From assembly GCA_051208045.1 (NCBI GenBank), contig JBPJFY010000001.1, positions 434,001 through 498,000 on the forward strand: a stretch of 64,000 nucleotides of DNA. Reading direction: 5' to 3'. The notes under the pieces are model-generated. The model saw only the letters and a list, made by a program, of their open reading frames with translations, made no database searches and was not told where the DNA came from. Source of the stretch: LZORAL124-50-18 sp051208045. Lineage in GTDB: Bacteria; Pseudomonadota; Gammaproteobacteria; Pseudomonadales; Oleiphilaceae. How positions within the stretch are numbered: position 1 is the stretch's first letter; every line of letters begins with the position of its first letter. Position numbers and translations under genes: made by a program. Shown here in pieces: positions 33,780 to 43,111 of this stretch.

Positions 33780-34880
33780 GTGGTGCTTCGGCTGGAAGGT
33801 CTCCCCTCAGTCGCTCAACGATTGGTGGCGTCGCTTAATCACTGGGCTGCTCTGGAAGCCATTCAGTGCTCTGTGGAAGAGTCGGTGCACGCGCAGGCAG
33901 GGGCGGAAGACTGCCGATGGACACTGCTTGGGGCCGCAAGGCAGGCTGATGCTTTGCCAACCGCCTGGATCACGCTGGTGGATGAGCAGGCCTCTCACTG
34001 TGTGATCGTGCTGGGAGTGACTGAATCGACCCGGCAGGAGCTCGCTGACGCATCGACCTGGCGGTCTGCGGCGCCCGAGCATCGCATCCTCGCCTGGGCG
34101 CTCGTCCATGAGGCCCTCGTGGGCGCACTGGATGCGCTGACGGGGCGACAGTGGGTACCGGTGTCGGTACGTGAAATCGTCGATCCCGCCGAGAATCGTC
34201 AACTTGCCAGCAAAGGTATACGAGTGTGCTGTGAAACTGGAGAAGACAGTATCACGGTTTGGTTGGGATTAAACACGGCAAGTCAAAGCATGTTTGTGTG
34301 TCGGCTGGCTTCGTGGTGCGAAGGTGCGGGAGAGGTGAGGGGGTTACGGCGTGGCCGGCTTCCTGCGTCGGTGTATGAGACACGCCTGGCTCTGCAAGTG
34401 AGCTTGCCCGTGCGTCGGCTACCGTTAGATGTTATCGAAGCCTGTTGTGCGGGCGACCGAATCTATCTCGGTCAGACACAGACGGTGTTTCGTGCGCTGA
34501 CTTTGGTCGTGCCAGGCAATCCGCCGCTGCGACTGGCTGGGCGATGGGTATCGCCGGGTGTAGAAATCGAGTTAATCAAGGATGATGATGTGCAAGAAGA
34601 ACTGAGACAGGAAGTAAATGCGCTTGAAGAGGAAGAGTGCTGCCGCACTGAAAGCCCGGCTGCGCCCGAATTGGCGAATGTGGACGTTGAAGTGTCGCTT
34701 CCCGGCCAAACCGTGTCGTTGAGTGAACTGAGTCTGCTCAGCCCCGGCTCTGTGTTGGAAACGACTGTCGATCTTGCTTGTGCAGCGGTGACGCTTGCCG
34801 TTCAGGGCACCGCATTTGCTGAAGGTCGCTTGGTTACGGTCGCCGATAAGTTGGCAGTGCAGATCGACAAGGTGTTCTGA
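33780..34880 (+). CDS. sctQ: Type III secretion C-ring/sorting platform protein SctQ
   Basis: A 366-residue protein upstream of sctRSTU, the standard SctQ position. The C-terminal SpoA domain is clear (LPGQTVSLSELSLLSPGSVL at about 310-330). A second, diverged SpoA-like region lies in the middle. An acidic linker (EEEEC) precedes the C-terminal domain. The start is GTG at 33780, two bases after the regulator stop, indicating translational coupling. It builds the cytoplasmic pods with SctK and SctL. Confidence 0.85.
   Translation: MVLRLEGLPSVAQRLVASLNHWAALEAIQCSVEESVHAQAGAEDCRWTLLGAARQADALPTAWITLVDEQASHCVIVLGVTESTRQELADASTWRSAAPEHRILAWALVHEALVGALDALTGRQWVPVSVREIVDPAENRQLASKGIRVCCETGEDSITVWLGLNTASQSMFVCRLASWCEGAGEVRGLRRGRLPASVYETRLALQVSLPVRRLPLDVIEACCAGDRIYLGQTQTVFRALTLVVPGNPPLRLAGRWVSPGVEIELIKDDDVQEELRQEVNALEEEECCRTESPAAPELANVDVEVSLPGQTVSLSELSLLSPGSVLETTVDLACAAVTLAVQGTAFAEGRLVTVADKLAVQIDKVF
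34590..34880 (+). CDS. Probable internal product SctQ-C
   Basis: Inside sctQ, AAGGA at 34578-34582 lies seven bases before an in-frame GTG (codon 271). Initiation here would give 96 residues consisting of the linker and the C-terminal SpoA domain. YscQ, SsaQ and Spa33 are known to make such a C-terminal fragment from an internal start. The site shows the same design; expression is inferred. Confidence 0.5.
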   Translation: MQEELRQEVNALEEEECCRTESPAAPELANVDVEVSLPGQTVSLSELSLLSPGSVLETTVDLACAAVTLAVQGTAFAEGRLVTVADKLAVQIDKVF

Positions 34881-34881
34881 A

Positions 34882-35550
34882 ATGATGCTGTCTGCCTATT
34901 CTCCGGGGGCGATCATACTGGTTGTGGTTGCGCTGGCACTGGCCCCCTTTGTCGCTGTCATGGTGACTTCGTACACCAAAATTGTGGTGGTGCTGAGCCT
35001 GTTGCGCAATGCTTTGGGCCTTCAGCAGGTGCCACCCAACGTGGTGTTGAACGGATTGGCGATCGTGTTATCCGTCTATGTCATGTACCCCGTCCTGATG
35101 GATATGCAGTCTCGTACTGAGACGGTGATGGCAAGCTTTACCGCTGAGCAGTCGGATACCGATAAGCTGTTGCTGCTGGCGAATGCCGCTAAAGAGCCAT
35201 TGCGCGCTTTTCTGCAGAAGCATTCCGATGAGACCGAGCGTCAGTTCTTTATGAAGAGTCTGCAGAAACTGGCCGGAGATCAGGCCGATCTTCAGGTATC
35301 GAAAACGGATATGGTGATTGTCGTCCCCGCGTTTGTGGTGAGTGAACTCACCGACGCCTTCCAGATTGGTTTTATCCTGTTCCTGCCATTCCTGGTCATT
35401 GATCTGATTGTGTCGAACATCCTGCAGGCATTGGGTATGGCAATGCTGGCTCCGCCGACCGTTGCGCTGCCATTCAAGTTACTGTTGTTTGTGTTTGTCA
35501 GCGGCTGGACGCATTTGGTCCACGGTCTTGTGATGACCTACATCAATTAG
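34882..35550 (+). CDS. sctR: Type III secretion export apparatus protein SctR
   Basis: A 222-residue FliP/YscR-type protein of the core export complex. It has the family signature FVAVMVTSYTKIVVVLSLLR, then GLQQVPPNVVLNGLAI, and PFLVIDLIVSNILQALGM near the C-terminus. The open frame extends upstream into sctQ, but the ATG at 34882, one base past the sctQ stop, gives the conserved start. Confidence 0.97.
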   Translation: MMLSAYSPGAIILVVVALALAPFVAVMVTSYTKIVVVLSLLRNALGLQQVPPNVVLNGLAIVLSVYVMYPVLMDMQSRTETVMASFTAEQSDTDKLLLLANAAKEPLRAFLQKHSDETERQFFMKSLQKLAGDQADLQVSKTDMVIVVPAFVVSELTDAFQIGFILFLPFLVIDLIVSNILQALGMAMLAPPTVALPFKLLLFVFVSGWTHLVHGLVMTYIN

Positions 35551-35567
35551 GCGGGGAGAGATTCATT

Positions 35568-35834
35568 ATGGAAGCTGAAGTGATCCGCCAGACTCAGGAA
35601 GCCCTATGGCTGATGTTAGTGCTGTCAGCACCGACCATTATCGTGGCCTCGGTATGTGGTTTGTTTGTGGCTATTGTGCAGGCTGTGACGCAACTGCAGG
35701 AGCAGACGGTCAGTTTTGCGATCAAATTGCTTGCTGTCTCGATTACGTTGTTTGTCACCGCCAGTGTCATGGGAGAAAGTCTGCATCAGTATACCTTTGT
35801 GGCCTTTACCGAGTTTCCTGCCTGGGTGCGCTAG
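35568..35834 (+). CDS. sctS: Type III secretion export apparatus protein SctS
   Basis: An 88-residue FliQ/YscS-type protein with two membrane helices (about 16-38 and 50-73). It has the motif AIVQAVTQLQEQTVSF between them, typical of the family. It starts 17 bases after sctR and forms the export channel with SctR and SctT. Confidence 0.96.
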   Translation: MEAEVIRQTQEALWLMLVLSAPTIIVASVCGLFVAIVQAVTQLQEQTVSFAIKLLAVSITLFVTASVMGESLHQYTFVAFTEFPAWVR

Positions 35835-35877
35835 TGAGATGTTTGCGCATGACGACTTCAATATTGAGGGATGGTGA

Positions 35878-36681
35878 ATGGAGGTCTTGATTCCGTCCTT
35901 CATGGCGTTGTTTGGCGATAGCCTGCTGTCCATTGCCGCGACACTGCCAAGAATCGCGGCGGCTTTTGTGGTGCTGCCATTGTTGACGAACGATGTGATG
36001 CCTTCTCTGGTGCGGAACAGTCTTTACGTCAGTCTGACGGTCATGCTGTTTCCGCTGTCAGCGACCCAGCTTCAGGTGGATTTTCAAGATACCGTTTGGC
36101 CTCTTCTCATTGTCAAAGAGATATTTATCGGGCTGGCAATCGGCCTGGTGTTTGGGGGTATCTTCTGGGCGCTCACGATTGCCGGAGGCATCGTGGATAC
36201 CCAGGCTGGCACAAACATGGCTAACATTGTCGATCCCATTCAGGGGCATCAATCTTCTTTGACTGGCGCCTGGCTCTCGCGGCTGGCGGCGGTGTTGTTT
36301 ATGGTCAGCGGTGCATTTCTAGTGTTTCTGGAAGTGCTGCTGACCAGTTATGCCGTCTGGCCGGTCAGTGTGTTTTTCCCGTCGCTTTCACGCGTGGGAA
36401 CGGTGTTTTTTGCCGACCAGTTTGGTTTTATGATGACACAGGCTCTGTTGATCGCTACGCCGGTATTGATTGCGCTGTTGTTGATTGATTTTGGCATGGG
36501 GGTCATCAACCGGTTTGCCCAGAACATGAATGTTTTGCCCATCGTGACACCCATAAAATCATTGTGCGCCACGGCCATTCTAATGATCATGCTGGGAATG
36601 ATTACCGAATCTGTTATTCGGCAACTTGGCGAGCTGTCAGCGCTTCCGGTGTTGCTCAGCAAAGTGTTTGGGGCAGGGTGA
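35878..36681 (+). CDS. sctT: Type III secretion export apparatus protein SctT
   Basis: A 267-residue FliR/YscT-type membrane protein with six to eight hydrophobic helices. Family features include KEIFIGLAIGLVFGGIFWAL, GGIVDTQAGTNMANIVDP and MNVLPIVTPIKSL. The gene starts 43 bases after sctS and its stop abuts the sctU start. Confidence 0.96.
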   Translation: MEVLIPSFMALFGDSLLSIAATLPRIAAAFVVLPLLTNDVMPSLVRNSLYVSLTVMLFPLSATQLQVDFQDTVWPLLIVKEIFIGLAIGLVFGGIFWALTIAGGIVDTQAGTNMANIVDPIQGHQSSLTGAWLSRLAAVLFMVSGAFLVFLEVLLTSYAVWPVSVFFPSLSRVGTVFFADQFGFMMTQALLIATPVLIALLLIDFGMGVINRFAQNMNVLPIVTPIKSLCATAILMIMLGMITESVIRQLGELSALPVLLSKVFGAG

Positions 36682-37782
36682 ATGGCGGAAAAACAGTCCG
36701 ATCAGACCGAGAAGCCCACCGAGAAGCGTATTCGTGATGCGCGGAAAAAAGGGCAGGTTCATCGCAGTCAGGATCTTTCTCGCACCCTGGGATTGCTTGT
36801 GTGGATCATCGCGTTTGCTGTGGGAGGCGGATTTCTCATTGAGCAAGTGCTCTGGTTTTCCGCGTTTGCCTGGTCGGATCTTGATAAACTGACGCCTCAT
36901 GGCGTATTAGCGCTGGTTTTCGAGGCAGGCAGGGCGACCCTGTTGGCTACCATACCCTTTGTTGTGGCGGGTGCCCTGGCCGGTCTGCTGTCTGAGCGGG
37001 CTCAGGTGGGCAGTATATTTTCGACCGAAAAACTGGTACCTAAACTGGAAGTGTTGAATCCTGCAGAAGGGATCAAAAAGCTGATCTCGGTGGATAAGCT
37101 GTTTGATGCGGGCAAGGCCGCTCTGAAAGCGCTGATTGTGGTGTGGACGGTCTATCTGGTGCTCTACGATGCGTTGCCGGATTACCTGCAGCTGTTCCAG
37201 GCAACGGTGAGCGCTGTAATCCCCACACTCTGGCGGAGTGTGCTGATTATCGCCGGGTTCGTCCTCTTCGCGTTTTTCTTTATTTCTCTGCTGGATGTGG
37301 TGTATCAGCGCCACAGCTATACAAAAAATCTCATGATGAGTCAGCGGGACATTCGGCAGGAGCATAAGGAACAAAATGGGGACCCGGCGATCAAGAACCA
37401 GCGTAAGCAATTGCACCAGCAGTGGTCGCAGCAAAGTACACTGGGTGGCGTCTCTCAGGCGAATGTGCTCGTTACGAATCCCATTCACTTTGCTGTTGCC
37501 CTGCGCTATGAACCTGGCGAGACGGAGTTACCGATTGTGGTGGCAAAAGGCCGGGATCATCTCGCCATCGAAATGCGCCACCGGGCGGAAGATGACGGTA
37601 TCCCGGTGATGGAAAACATTCCTCTTGCCCGTGGACTGTTTGCAGACGTTGAAGTGGATCATTACATTACCACCGAGTATTTTGAAATGGTGGCCGCTGT
37701 GCTGCGATGGGCGCACGACGTGCGGACGCAAGCCGAGCGAATCGATGAGGAGTCACCAGAATCACCAGATGCTATCAATTAA
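36682..37782 (+). CDS. sctU: Type III secretion switch protein SctU
   Basis: A 366-residue FlhB/YscU-type protein. The N-terminus EKQSDQTEKPTEKRIRDARKKG is the family hallmark. Four membrane helices follow, then a cytoplasmic domain. The autocleavage motif, normally NPTH, reads NPIH here (Asn266-Pro267-Ile268-His269), within VLVTNPIHFAVALRY. The cleaving Asn and the Pro are intact, so cleavage may still occur. It is the last gene of the rightward arm and converges on recQ with eight bases between. Confidence 0.96.
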   Translation: MAEKQSDQTEKPTEKRIRDARKKGQVHRSQDLSRTLGLLVWIIAFAVGGGFLIEQVLWFSAFAWSDLDKLTPHGVLALVFEAGRATLLATIPFVVAGALAGLLSERAQVGSIFSTEKLVPKLEVLNPAEGIKKLISVDKLFDAGKAALKALIVVWTVYLVLYDALPDYLQLFQATVSAVIPTLWRSVLIIAGFVLFAFFFISLLDVVYQRHSYTKNLMMSQRDIRQEHKEQNGDPAIKNQRKQLHQQWSQQSTLGGVSQANVLVTNPIHFAVALRYEPGETELPIVVAKGRDHLAIEMRHRAEDDGIPVMENIPLARGLFADVEVDHYITTEYFEMVAAVLRWAHDVRTQAERIDEESPESPDAIN

Positions 37783-37790
37783 CCTCGCCT

Positions 37791-39629
37791 TCAGTGTTGC
37801 AGGCTTTCGGCGTTATTGATGCAGGATAAAAAAGGCCGGGCGTATTGATCACATTTGTGTTGACCCACGCCCTGTACCTGCAGAAATGCGGCTTCATCCC
37901 TCGGCTTGTGCCGGGCCATATCCCGCAATGTGGCATCCGAGAAAATGGTAAACGCGGGCAGGCCGGCATCGGATGAAAGTTGTTTTCGCAACGCTCGCAA
38001 TGATTCAAACAACGCTTCTTCATCGGCGCTGAGCGGGGGCGCGTCAACCGCGCCCAGTCCTTTTTTCTCTGTCGGCCTGCTGAAATCCTGCTCCTGATAC
38101 TCACATAAGCCGACGCTGACTTCACCTTTCAAAACACCCGCCGACAAATCCGTCAAGGTGATCGCGCTGTGTCGGGTAAAGTCGATCGCGAGATAGCCCT
38201 GGTCAATGAGCTGGGTAATGTAGTGTCGCCAGGGCTTCCAATCGATCTCCTGGCCCACGCCGAAAGTCTTGATCTGATGATAACCATGTTGCCGGACCTC
38301 TGCAGATGATGAACCCCGGAGAATGTTTATGAGTAAATTCAAGCCGGCACGTTGCTGCACCCGATAGACAGCGGAAAGTGCCATCTGCGCGATGGTCGTG
38401 CCATCAATGGCTTCAGGTGGATTCAGACAGCGGTCGCAGTGACCGCACGGGGCGTCACGATATTCCCCGAAATAATTCAGTATAAAATTGGTTCGGCACG
38501 ACGTGGCCTGAGTGAATTGCCACATCCGGTTGAGCTTTGCGTGTTGTACTTGCTGAAAACCCTCACTCCCGCCGCCATCGTCAATAAACTGGCTGAGAGA
38601 TTTCATATCACCGTAGCCCGCAAACAGAAGTGCGCGTGCAGGCTCACCATCGCGTCCGGCTCGGCCGATCTCCTGATAGTAGCTTTCAATGTTCTTGGGT
38701 AGATTGTGATGTATCACCCAGCGTATATTGGGCTTGTCTACGCCCATGCCAAAAGCAATGGTAGCGCACACGATTTGGATGTCATCCTGAAGAAAAGCGG
38801 TTTGAACTGCACTGCGGGCCTCACTGTCCATGGAGCCGTGATAAAAAGCCACGCGATAGCCTGCCTGGGTAAGCTTCTGCGCCATGGTTTCCGTGCCCTT
38901 GCGGCTCAAACAGTATACGATACCGGGTTCGTTGGGACGTTGTCGCAGAAACTGCCGGATCACTGAGACGCGATCATTGGCGGGGAGCACATCGATATGA
39001 ATATTCTTCCGCTCGAAGCTGGAAACGAACACCTGCACGGGCTCCTGATCTCGATCGAGATTCAGTCGTTGTCGAATTTCCTGCTGTGTTGCTGTATCCG
39101 CCGTAGCCGTCAGTGCAACGATGGGCGCAGAGGGGAAATGTGCTGTTAACGCGGTAAGATGGGTGTACTCGGGTCGAAAATCATTCCCCCAGATAGACAC
39201 ACAATGCGCCTCGTCGATGGCAATTTGTGCTACCTGCTGTTGGGCCAGCCATTGAATGAACCGGGGTGAAACCGCTCGTTCGGGGGACACATACAGCAGT
39301 CTGAGTGTTCCCTTTTCGACGTCGGCAGCGATGCGTCTTGCCTCCTCGGGGGAGCACTGGCTGTTGAGTGCGGCCGCCTGGATCCCGTTGGTACGCAGTG
39401 CGGTGACCTGATCTTCCATCAGCGCGATCAGGGGGGAGATGACGACGGTCAGCCCTTTCAGCAGCACCGCCGGCAATTGGTAGCACAACGATTTGCCGCC
39501 GCCCGTGGGCATCACGACCAATGTGTTTTTGCCGGTCATTGTGCGCTCGATGACCGCGGCTTGACTCAGTCGAAAGGTGTCATAGCCGAAGTACTGGCTG
39601 AGTGCCTGTTTTGCAACATCCATGTTCAT
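37791..39629 (-). CDS. recQ: ATP-dependent DNA helicase RecQ
   Basis: A 612-residue 3'-5' helicase. It has Walker A MPTGGGKSLCYQ, the DEAH box DEAHCVSIWGNDFRPEY, the helicase C domain with GRAGRDGEP, the RQC zinc ligands (CRTNF and CGHCDRC) and a C-terminal HRDC domain. The usual His in the aromatic-rich loop after DEAH (WGHDF) is Asn here (WGNDF). The length is normal. It acts in recombination and replication-fork repair. It is not linked in function to the secretion genes. Confidence 0.97.
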   Translation of the reverse strand: MNMDVAKQALSQYFGYDTFRLSQAAVIERTMTGKNTLVVMPTGGGKSLCYQLPAVLLKGLTVVISPLIALMEDQVTALRTNGIQAAALNSQCSPEEARRIAADVEKGTLRLLYVSPERAVSPRFIQWLAQQQVAQIAIDEAHCVSIWGNDFRPEYTHLTALTAHFPSAPIVALTATADTATQQEIRQRLNLDRDQEPVQVFVSSFERKNIHIDVLPANDRVSVIRQFLRQRPNEPGIVYCLSRKGTETMAQKLTQAGYRVAFYHGSMDSEARSAVQTAFLQDDIQIVCATIAFGMGVDKPNIRWVIHHNLPKNIESYYQEIGRAGRDGEPARALLFAGYGDMKSLSQFIDDGGGSEGFQQVQHAKLNRMWQFTQATSCRTNFILNYFGEYRDAPCGHCDRCLNPPEAIDGTTIAQMALSAVYRVQQRAGLNLLINILRGSSSAEVRQHGYHQIKTFGVGQEIDWKPWRHYITQLIDQGYLAIDFTRHSAITLTDLSAGVLKGEVSVGLCEYQEQDFSRPTEKKGLGAVDAPPLSADEEALFESLRALRKQLSSDAGLPAFTIFSDATLRDMARHKPRDEAAFLQVQGVGQHKCDQYARPFLSCINNAESLQH

Positions 39630-39689
39630 TTTGTATGCTCGTCATCGCTTATGGGGGAGGGAGCATGATACGCGAACATCGGCAAAGAA

Positions 39690-41819
39690 TCAGCGTTTTA
39701 GCTCTGCACCCAACAACACTTCATAGCCCCAATTTGATGCTTCCGGGGCGAATGTGACGATGAGCAGTACGCTGCCCATGACCAGTACGGGCAGGATGTA
39801 GCGGAAATTGCGTTGCCAGAAGGTGCCGTGCAGACTCTCCCAGCTGGTAGGCATACCGACCACCTGACGCGTCAATAGATGATTGAGGGCGACCGGGGGC
39901 GTAAGATAGCCCATTTCAAACGCAAGCACGGTCATCACCCAGAAATGGAGCGGGTTAATGCCGTTCTCCAGGGCAATTGGGGCGAGCGTGGCATTGACCA
40001 GGATAACCGCGCCGTAGGGGTCCATGATCATGCCGATGATTACAAGCATGCCCATCAACAACGCCAGCGTGAGCCAGACAGAGCCCAAATCACTGGGGAA
40101 CAGCTCCAGTACGCCGGAGCGTTCGATCAATCCACCCATACTGACGGACAGGGCCATGAGCATTAACAATGCACCAATCAGTGCGGTTGAATCATCCGTG
40201 GCCCGCATGATGGCCTGGCCAAAACTTTTTGGGGCATCCTCCGCGCCTTCCTCTACGTCGGGATCGGTCTCAGCCAGCACGATTCGCTCCATCGCAACGA
40301 TAAGCAGCATCACCAGAGGCAGGATCGCCGGGGCGGAGAACTCATCCAGGCCGCGATCCAGAAAAAACTCCCAGGCCAGTACCACGCCGGCAAAACAGGC
40401 GATATAAGGAAGCAGCGGAACCAGCGCTTTGAGCGTGCCCGGTATGGCTTCTCGAAGGGGAGCGATGCGCAAGGTGGAGCGGCCTCCCAGCACCAGGACA
40501 AAAAGGGTATAAATGGACGCGGTCAGCAGCAGTACCCGGGCACCTGCTTCAAACAACTCATCCGTCGTGACACTGTTATTGAGGGTGGCGACGATCACCA
40601 CCAGAAGACAGGGCCGCAGCATGGTGCCCATGGAGCCGGAAATGGCCGTGGTAGCCAGCGCCAACTGTTCCGAGGTGCCCGCTCTGCGCAACTCGCGGTA
40701 CAAGGTCATTCCGGCGGCCAGAATAAATATGCCGGAAGCGCCGCTATACGCCGTCGGTAGCGCGGTCAACAAAAGTACTACAACGCCCAGCCACTTGGGG
40801 GGCAATCGCCACGGGCGAATCAGGTTGAACACTTTTTGAGGCAAGTGCGTACGAGCCAGTAACATGCCCACCCAAACATACAGGCCGAGACTCAAAAAGA
40901 GCGCTGAGAGTTCAGCCATCATGTTGAGATACACCGCAATGCCGTGATAGAAACCGTGCCAGGCGAACTGCATGGCAGCCGACAGACACATGAAACTATA
41001 CAAAGGCACGCTTAACAGAGCCCGCCCCCAAGTGCTGTGTGCGGGAAGATCTGTGCGCGGGGAGCGCAATTGCCACAGGGAGATCAGCGTGAGCAGGCCG
41101 AAACCGGCCACCCAGATATCATGCATAAACAGGTGCGCCAGAGGCATACCGGCTTCGGCCTGCGCCAGTTCTTGCTGTCGGTAAAGAAACGCAGAGTGGG
41201 TCAAGAGTGCATTGGCGACGAGTTGTGTTACCGTGGCCACCCGGTCGTCACGCTGGCTTTCTACCGGGCGCAGGGCAATGTGCTGACGCCGAAGGGTTGC
41301 CGCGGCAGCACAAAACAGCAGCATGAGGCCCAACAGGATGCGACGGTTGCCAGTCACCAGGACCACCGCTTCGGAGAGCCCGGTTTCCAGCGTGGCAAAC
41401 GCTCTCACCGATGGCGAGTCGCGCTCCTGTAAGGTTTGCCAGTTCGTCCACTGTGCCTGGCACGCAGTGGCTTGCGCTTCTAAAGAGGTGCGAATGGCTT
41501 CGCGATCAATGGTGCCGCCAAAAACGTCCGCGAAAGGATCACTGGCAAGCTCTTGTTGCCGGTGCTGAATGGCTTGATCCACAGCACGATCTAGATTCAT
41601 GGCAGGATCGCAGGTCGGTGCCGCCACATGATCAATGATGCGCAGATTGAAGTATTCCGGCCAGGTTTCCCCGCCGATTTCCAGGAGTCGTGAGTGCAAC
41701 GTTTCTCCCACCGAGGCGAGCAACGTGAGCACCAGTATCACCAGCATCGGAATGCCGGAAATCCATCGGCTGAGTGCCAGCCCTTCGGTAACGGGGAGGG
41801 TTTCGGTGCGAACTGTCAT
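39690..41819 (-). CDS. TRAP-type transporter large permease with long N-terminal extension
   Basis: A 709-residue membrane protein. The C-terminal 440 residues match the DctM-type TRAP permease (ion-transporter superfamily), with many helices and MDPYGAVILVNATLAP and AFEMGYLTPPVALN. The first 270 residues are extra: a helix at about 20-40, a soluble, probably periplasmic segment (45-155) with three Cys, and further helices. No separate DctQ small permease gene is present, so the extension may play that role. It lies three bases after the binding-protein gene and is surely co-transcribed. Confidence 0.87.
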   Translation of the reverse strand: MTVRTETLPVTEGLALSRWISGIPMLVILVLTLLASVGETLHSRLLEIGGETWPEYFNLRIIDHVAAPTCDPAMNLDRAVDQAIQHRQQELASDPFADVFGGTIDREAIRTSLEAQATACQAQWTNWQTLQERDSPSVRAFATLETGLSEAVVLVTGNRRILLGLMLLFCAAAATLRRQHIALRPVESQRDDRVATVTQLVANALLTHSAFLYRQQELAQAEAGMPLAHLFMHDIWVAGFGLLTLISLWQLRSPRTDLPAHSTWGRALLSVPLYSFMCLSAAMQFAWHGFYHGIAVYLNMMAELSALFLSLGLYVWVGMLLARTHLPQKVFNLIRPWRLPPKWLGVVVLLLTALPTAYSGASGIFILAAGMTLYRELRRAGTSEQLALATTAISGSMGTMLRPCLLVVIVATLNNSVTTDELFEAGARVLLLTASIYTLFVLVLGGRSTLRIAPLREAIPGTLKALVPLLPYIACFAGVVLAWEFFLDRGLDEFSAPAILPLVMLLIVAMERIVLAETDPDVEEGAEDAPKSFGQAIMRATDDSTALIGALLMLMALSVSMGGLIERSGVLELFPSDLGSVWLTLALLMGMLVIIGMIMDPYGAVILVNATLAPIALENGINPLHFWVMTVLAFEMGYLTPPVALNHLLTRQVVGMPTSWESLHGTFWQRNFRYILPVLVMGSVLLIVTFAPEASNWGYEVLLGAELKR

Positions 41820-41822
41820 GGC

Positions 41823-42953
41823 TTACTCAATCGGATTACTGCATTCTTCCCGGGTACCGTCACTGCGGCAGCGAATTTTACGTTGCAGAGTAAGCATGTC
41901 TGCGCTGTAGTAGCCTTCTTCTCGCAGTTGCAAACGGGCCTGCTGCATCACTTTTTCGTATTCCGCCTTGTCGTTGGTGGGAATGCTGATCCACCATTTT
42001 TCGGGGATTTTTTGTTCTTCCGCGAGCACCCGTTGGATGATCTCATCAAACCCGTGATAGAAGGCTTCTCGAACGAATTGCGCCAGCTCGTTGGGAATCA
42101 CGTCGCTGCGGCCGATCAGTTGCATGGTGATGTGCGTCAGCGGCAAATCTATGATGCCTCCGCCAGGGCTCATGCCCTTGTGGAGTTCCAGCACTTCGTA
42201 GGCCGCCAATGGTGCAGCCAACACATCGACGACACCGGTATTGAACATGTTCGGCGCGTTCACGATATCCGCGACCACTGGGGTAGCGCCGACGCCAGCG
42301 ATCATTTTGGCCTGCGTGGGATCGTAGTCCAGCACGACCACGCGCTTGCCGGATGCCTTTGCCAGTGTGTTGATGGATCGATCATTGACGAATACATGCG
42401 CAGCGCCACCGGGCGCGATACCCATGACGACATATTCGCCGCTGACCATCTTGTCGGCACTCCGGGGATCGGCCATCAACTGCAATGCCAGACGCATTTG
42501 ATTGCGTTCCGGGAAGCCGCCGATGGAATCCAGCGTGCCTGTGTACTTGTTAAACAGGCGTGCCCGCAGGCCACTCATCAGCGCCGCATCACAGGTGCCG
42601 GATTTCAGCTCTTCCACCATAATGGATTCGCTGGTGTAGGGGACCATCTCCACCTGTACGCCAAAGCGCATGATTTTCGGTTTCTGTTGCTGGGCTGCAG
42701 CGAATATCGGGCCTGAGCGACCGAAAATATCCCAGATGCAAATGCGATACGTGCGATCGGCATCGGGCTTCAGCCCGGTCATGGTTTGCATGGCTTTTAC
42801 CCGTGTTTCCAACGGTAAAGACAGGTCATACACCTGAGCTTTCAGGCTGTCCATGGAGGCGTGAGCAACCAGTGGCAGTAATGCAGCGATAGAGAGGAAG
42901 GTGCGTATGATCCTGTGAGCACGGGAAACTTGATCTGCCATGGGGCTATTCAT
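41823..42953 (-). CDS. TRAP-associated putative solute-binding protein (DUF6091-like)
   Basis: A 376-residue protein with a signal peptide (hydrophobic core FLSIAALLPLVAHA). It belongs to a family of putative solute-binding proteins that accompany the extended TRAP permease and differ from classic DctP: the mature part has RTYRICIWDIFGRSGPIFAAA and GTCDAALMSGLRARLFNKY. Ligand unknown. ATGs at 42953 and 42941 are both possible starts. It is the first gene of a two-gene operon with the permease. Confidence 0.8.
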   Translation of the reverse strand: MNSPMADQVSRAHRIIRTFLSIAALLPLVAHASMDSLKAQVYDLSLPLETRVKAMQTMTGLKPDADRTYRICIWDIFGRSGPIFAAAQQQKPKIMRFGVQVEMVPYTSESIMVEELKSGTCDAALMSGLRARLFNKYTGTLDSIGGFPERNQMRLALQLMADPRSADKMVSGEYVVMGIAPGGAAHVFVNDRSINTLAKASGKRVVVLDYDPTQAKMIAGVGATPVVADIVNAPNMFNTGVVDVLAAPLAAYEVLELHKGMSPGGGIIDLPLTHITMQLIGRSDVIPNELAQFVREAFYHGFDEIIQRVLAEEQKIPEKWWISIPTNDKAEYEKVMQQARLQLREEGYYSADMLTLQRKIRCRSDGTREECSNPIE

Positions 42954-43111
42954 CCTGAAAGTGATTGAGTTGCAGGTGCTACGCCGTCGTCGGGCGGTGC
43001 AAAGGCTGGTAGAAAGGGTAGAGGGAAGTGTATTACAGCGGATTGGTCAATTTGACTCAGCAAGGCCGCGTTTCGGCAAATTTTTTGTTTTTTCGGACTG
43101 GGTCACACCGA

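Noticed and set aside
34882..36681. Flagellar fliP-fliQ-fliR instead of sctR-S-T
   Set aside because: The genes sit with a needle subunit, SctJ, SctD, a secretin and SctU, and no flagellar structural genes are present.
20828..37782. T3SS locus as a recent mobile island
   Set aside because: No integrase, tRNA, direct repeats or insertion sequences at the edges, and base composition by eye is like the flanks.
41694..42716. 340-codon antisense frame over the TRAP genes
   Set aside because: It spans the junction of two well-supported genes on the other strand and has a His-rich, domain-free product.
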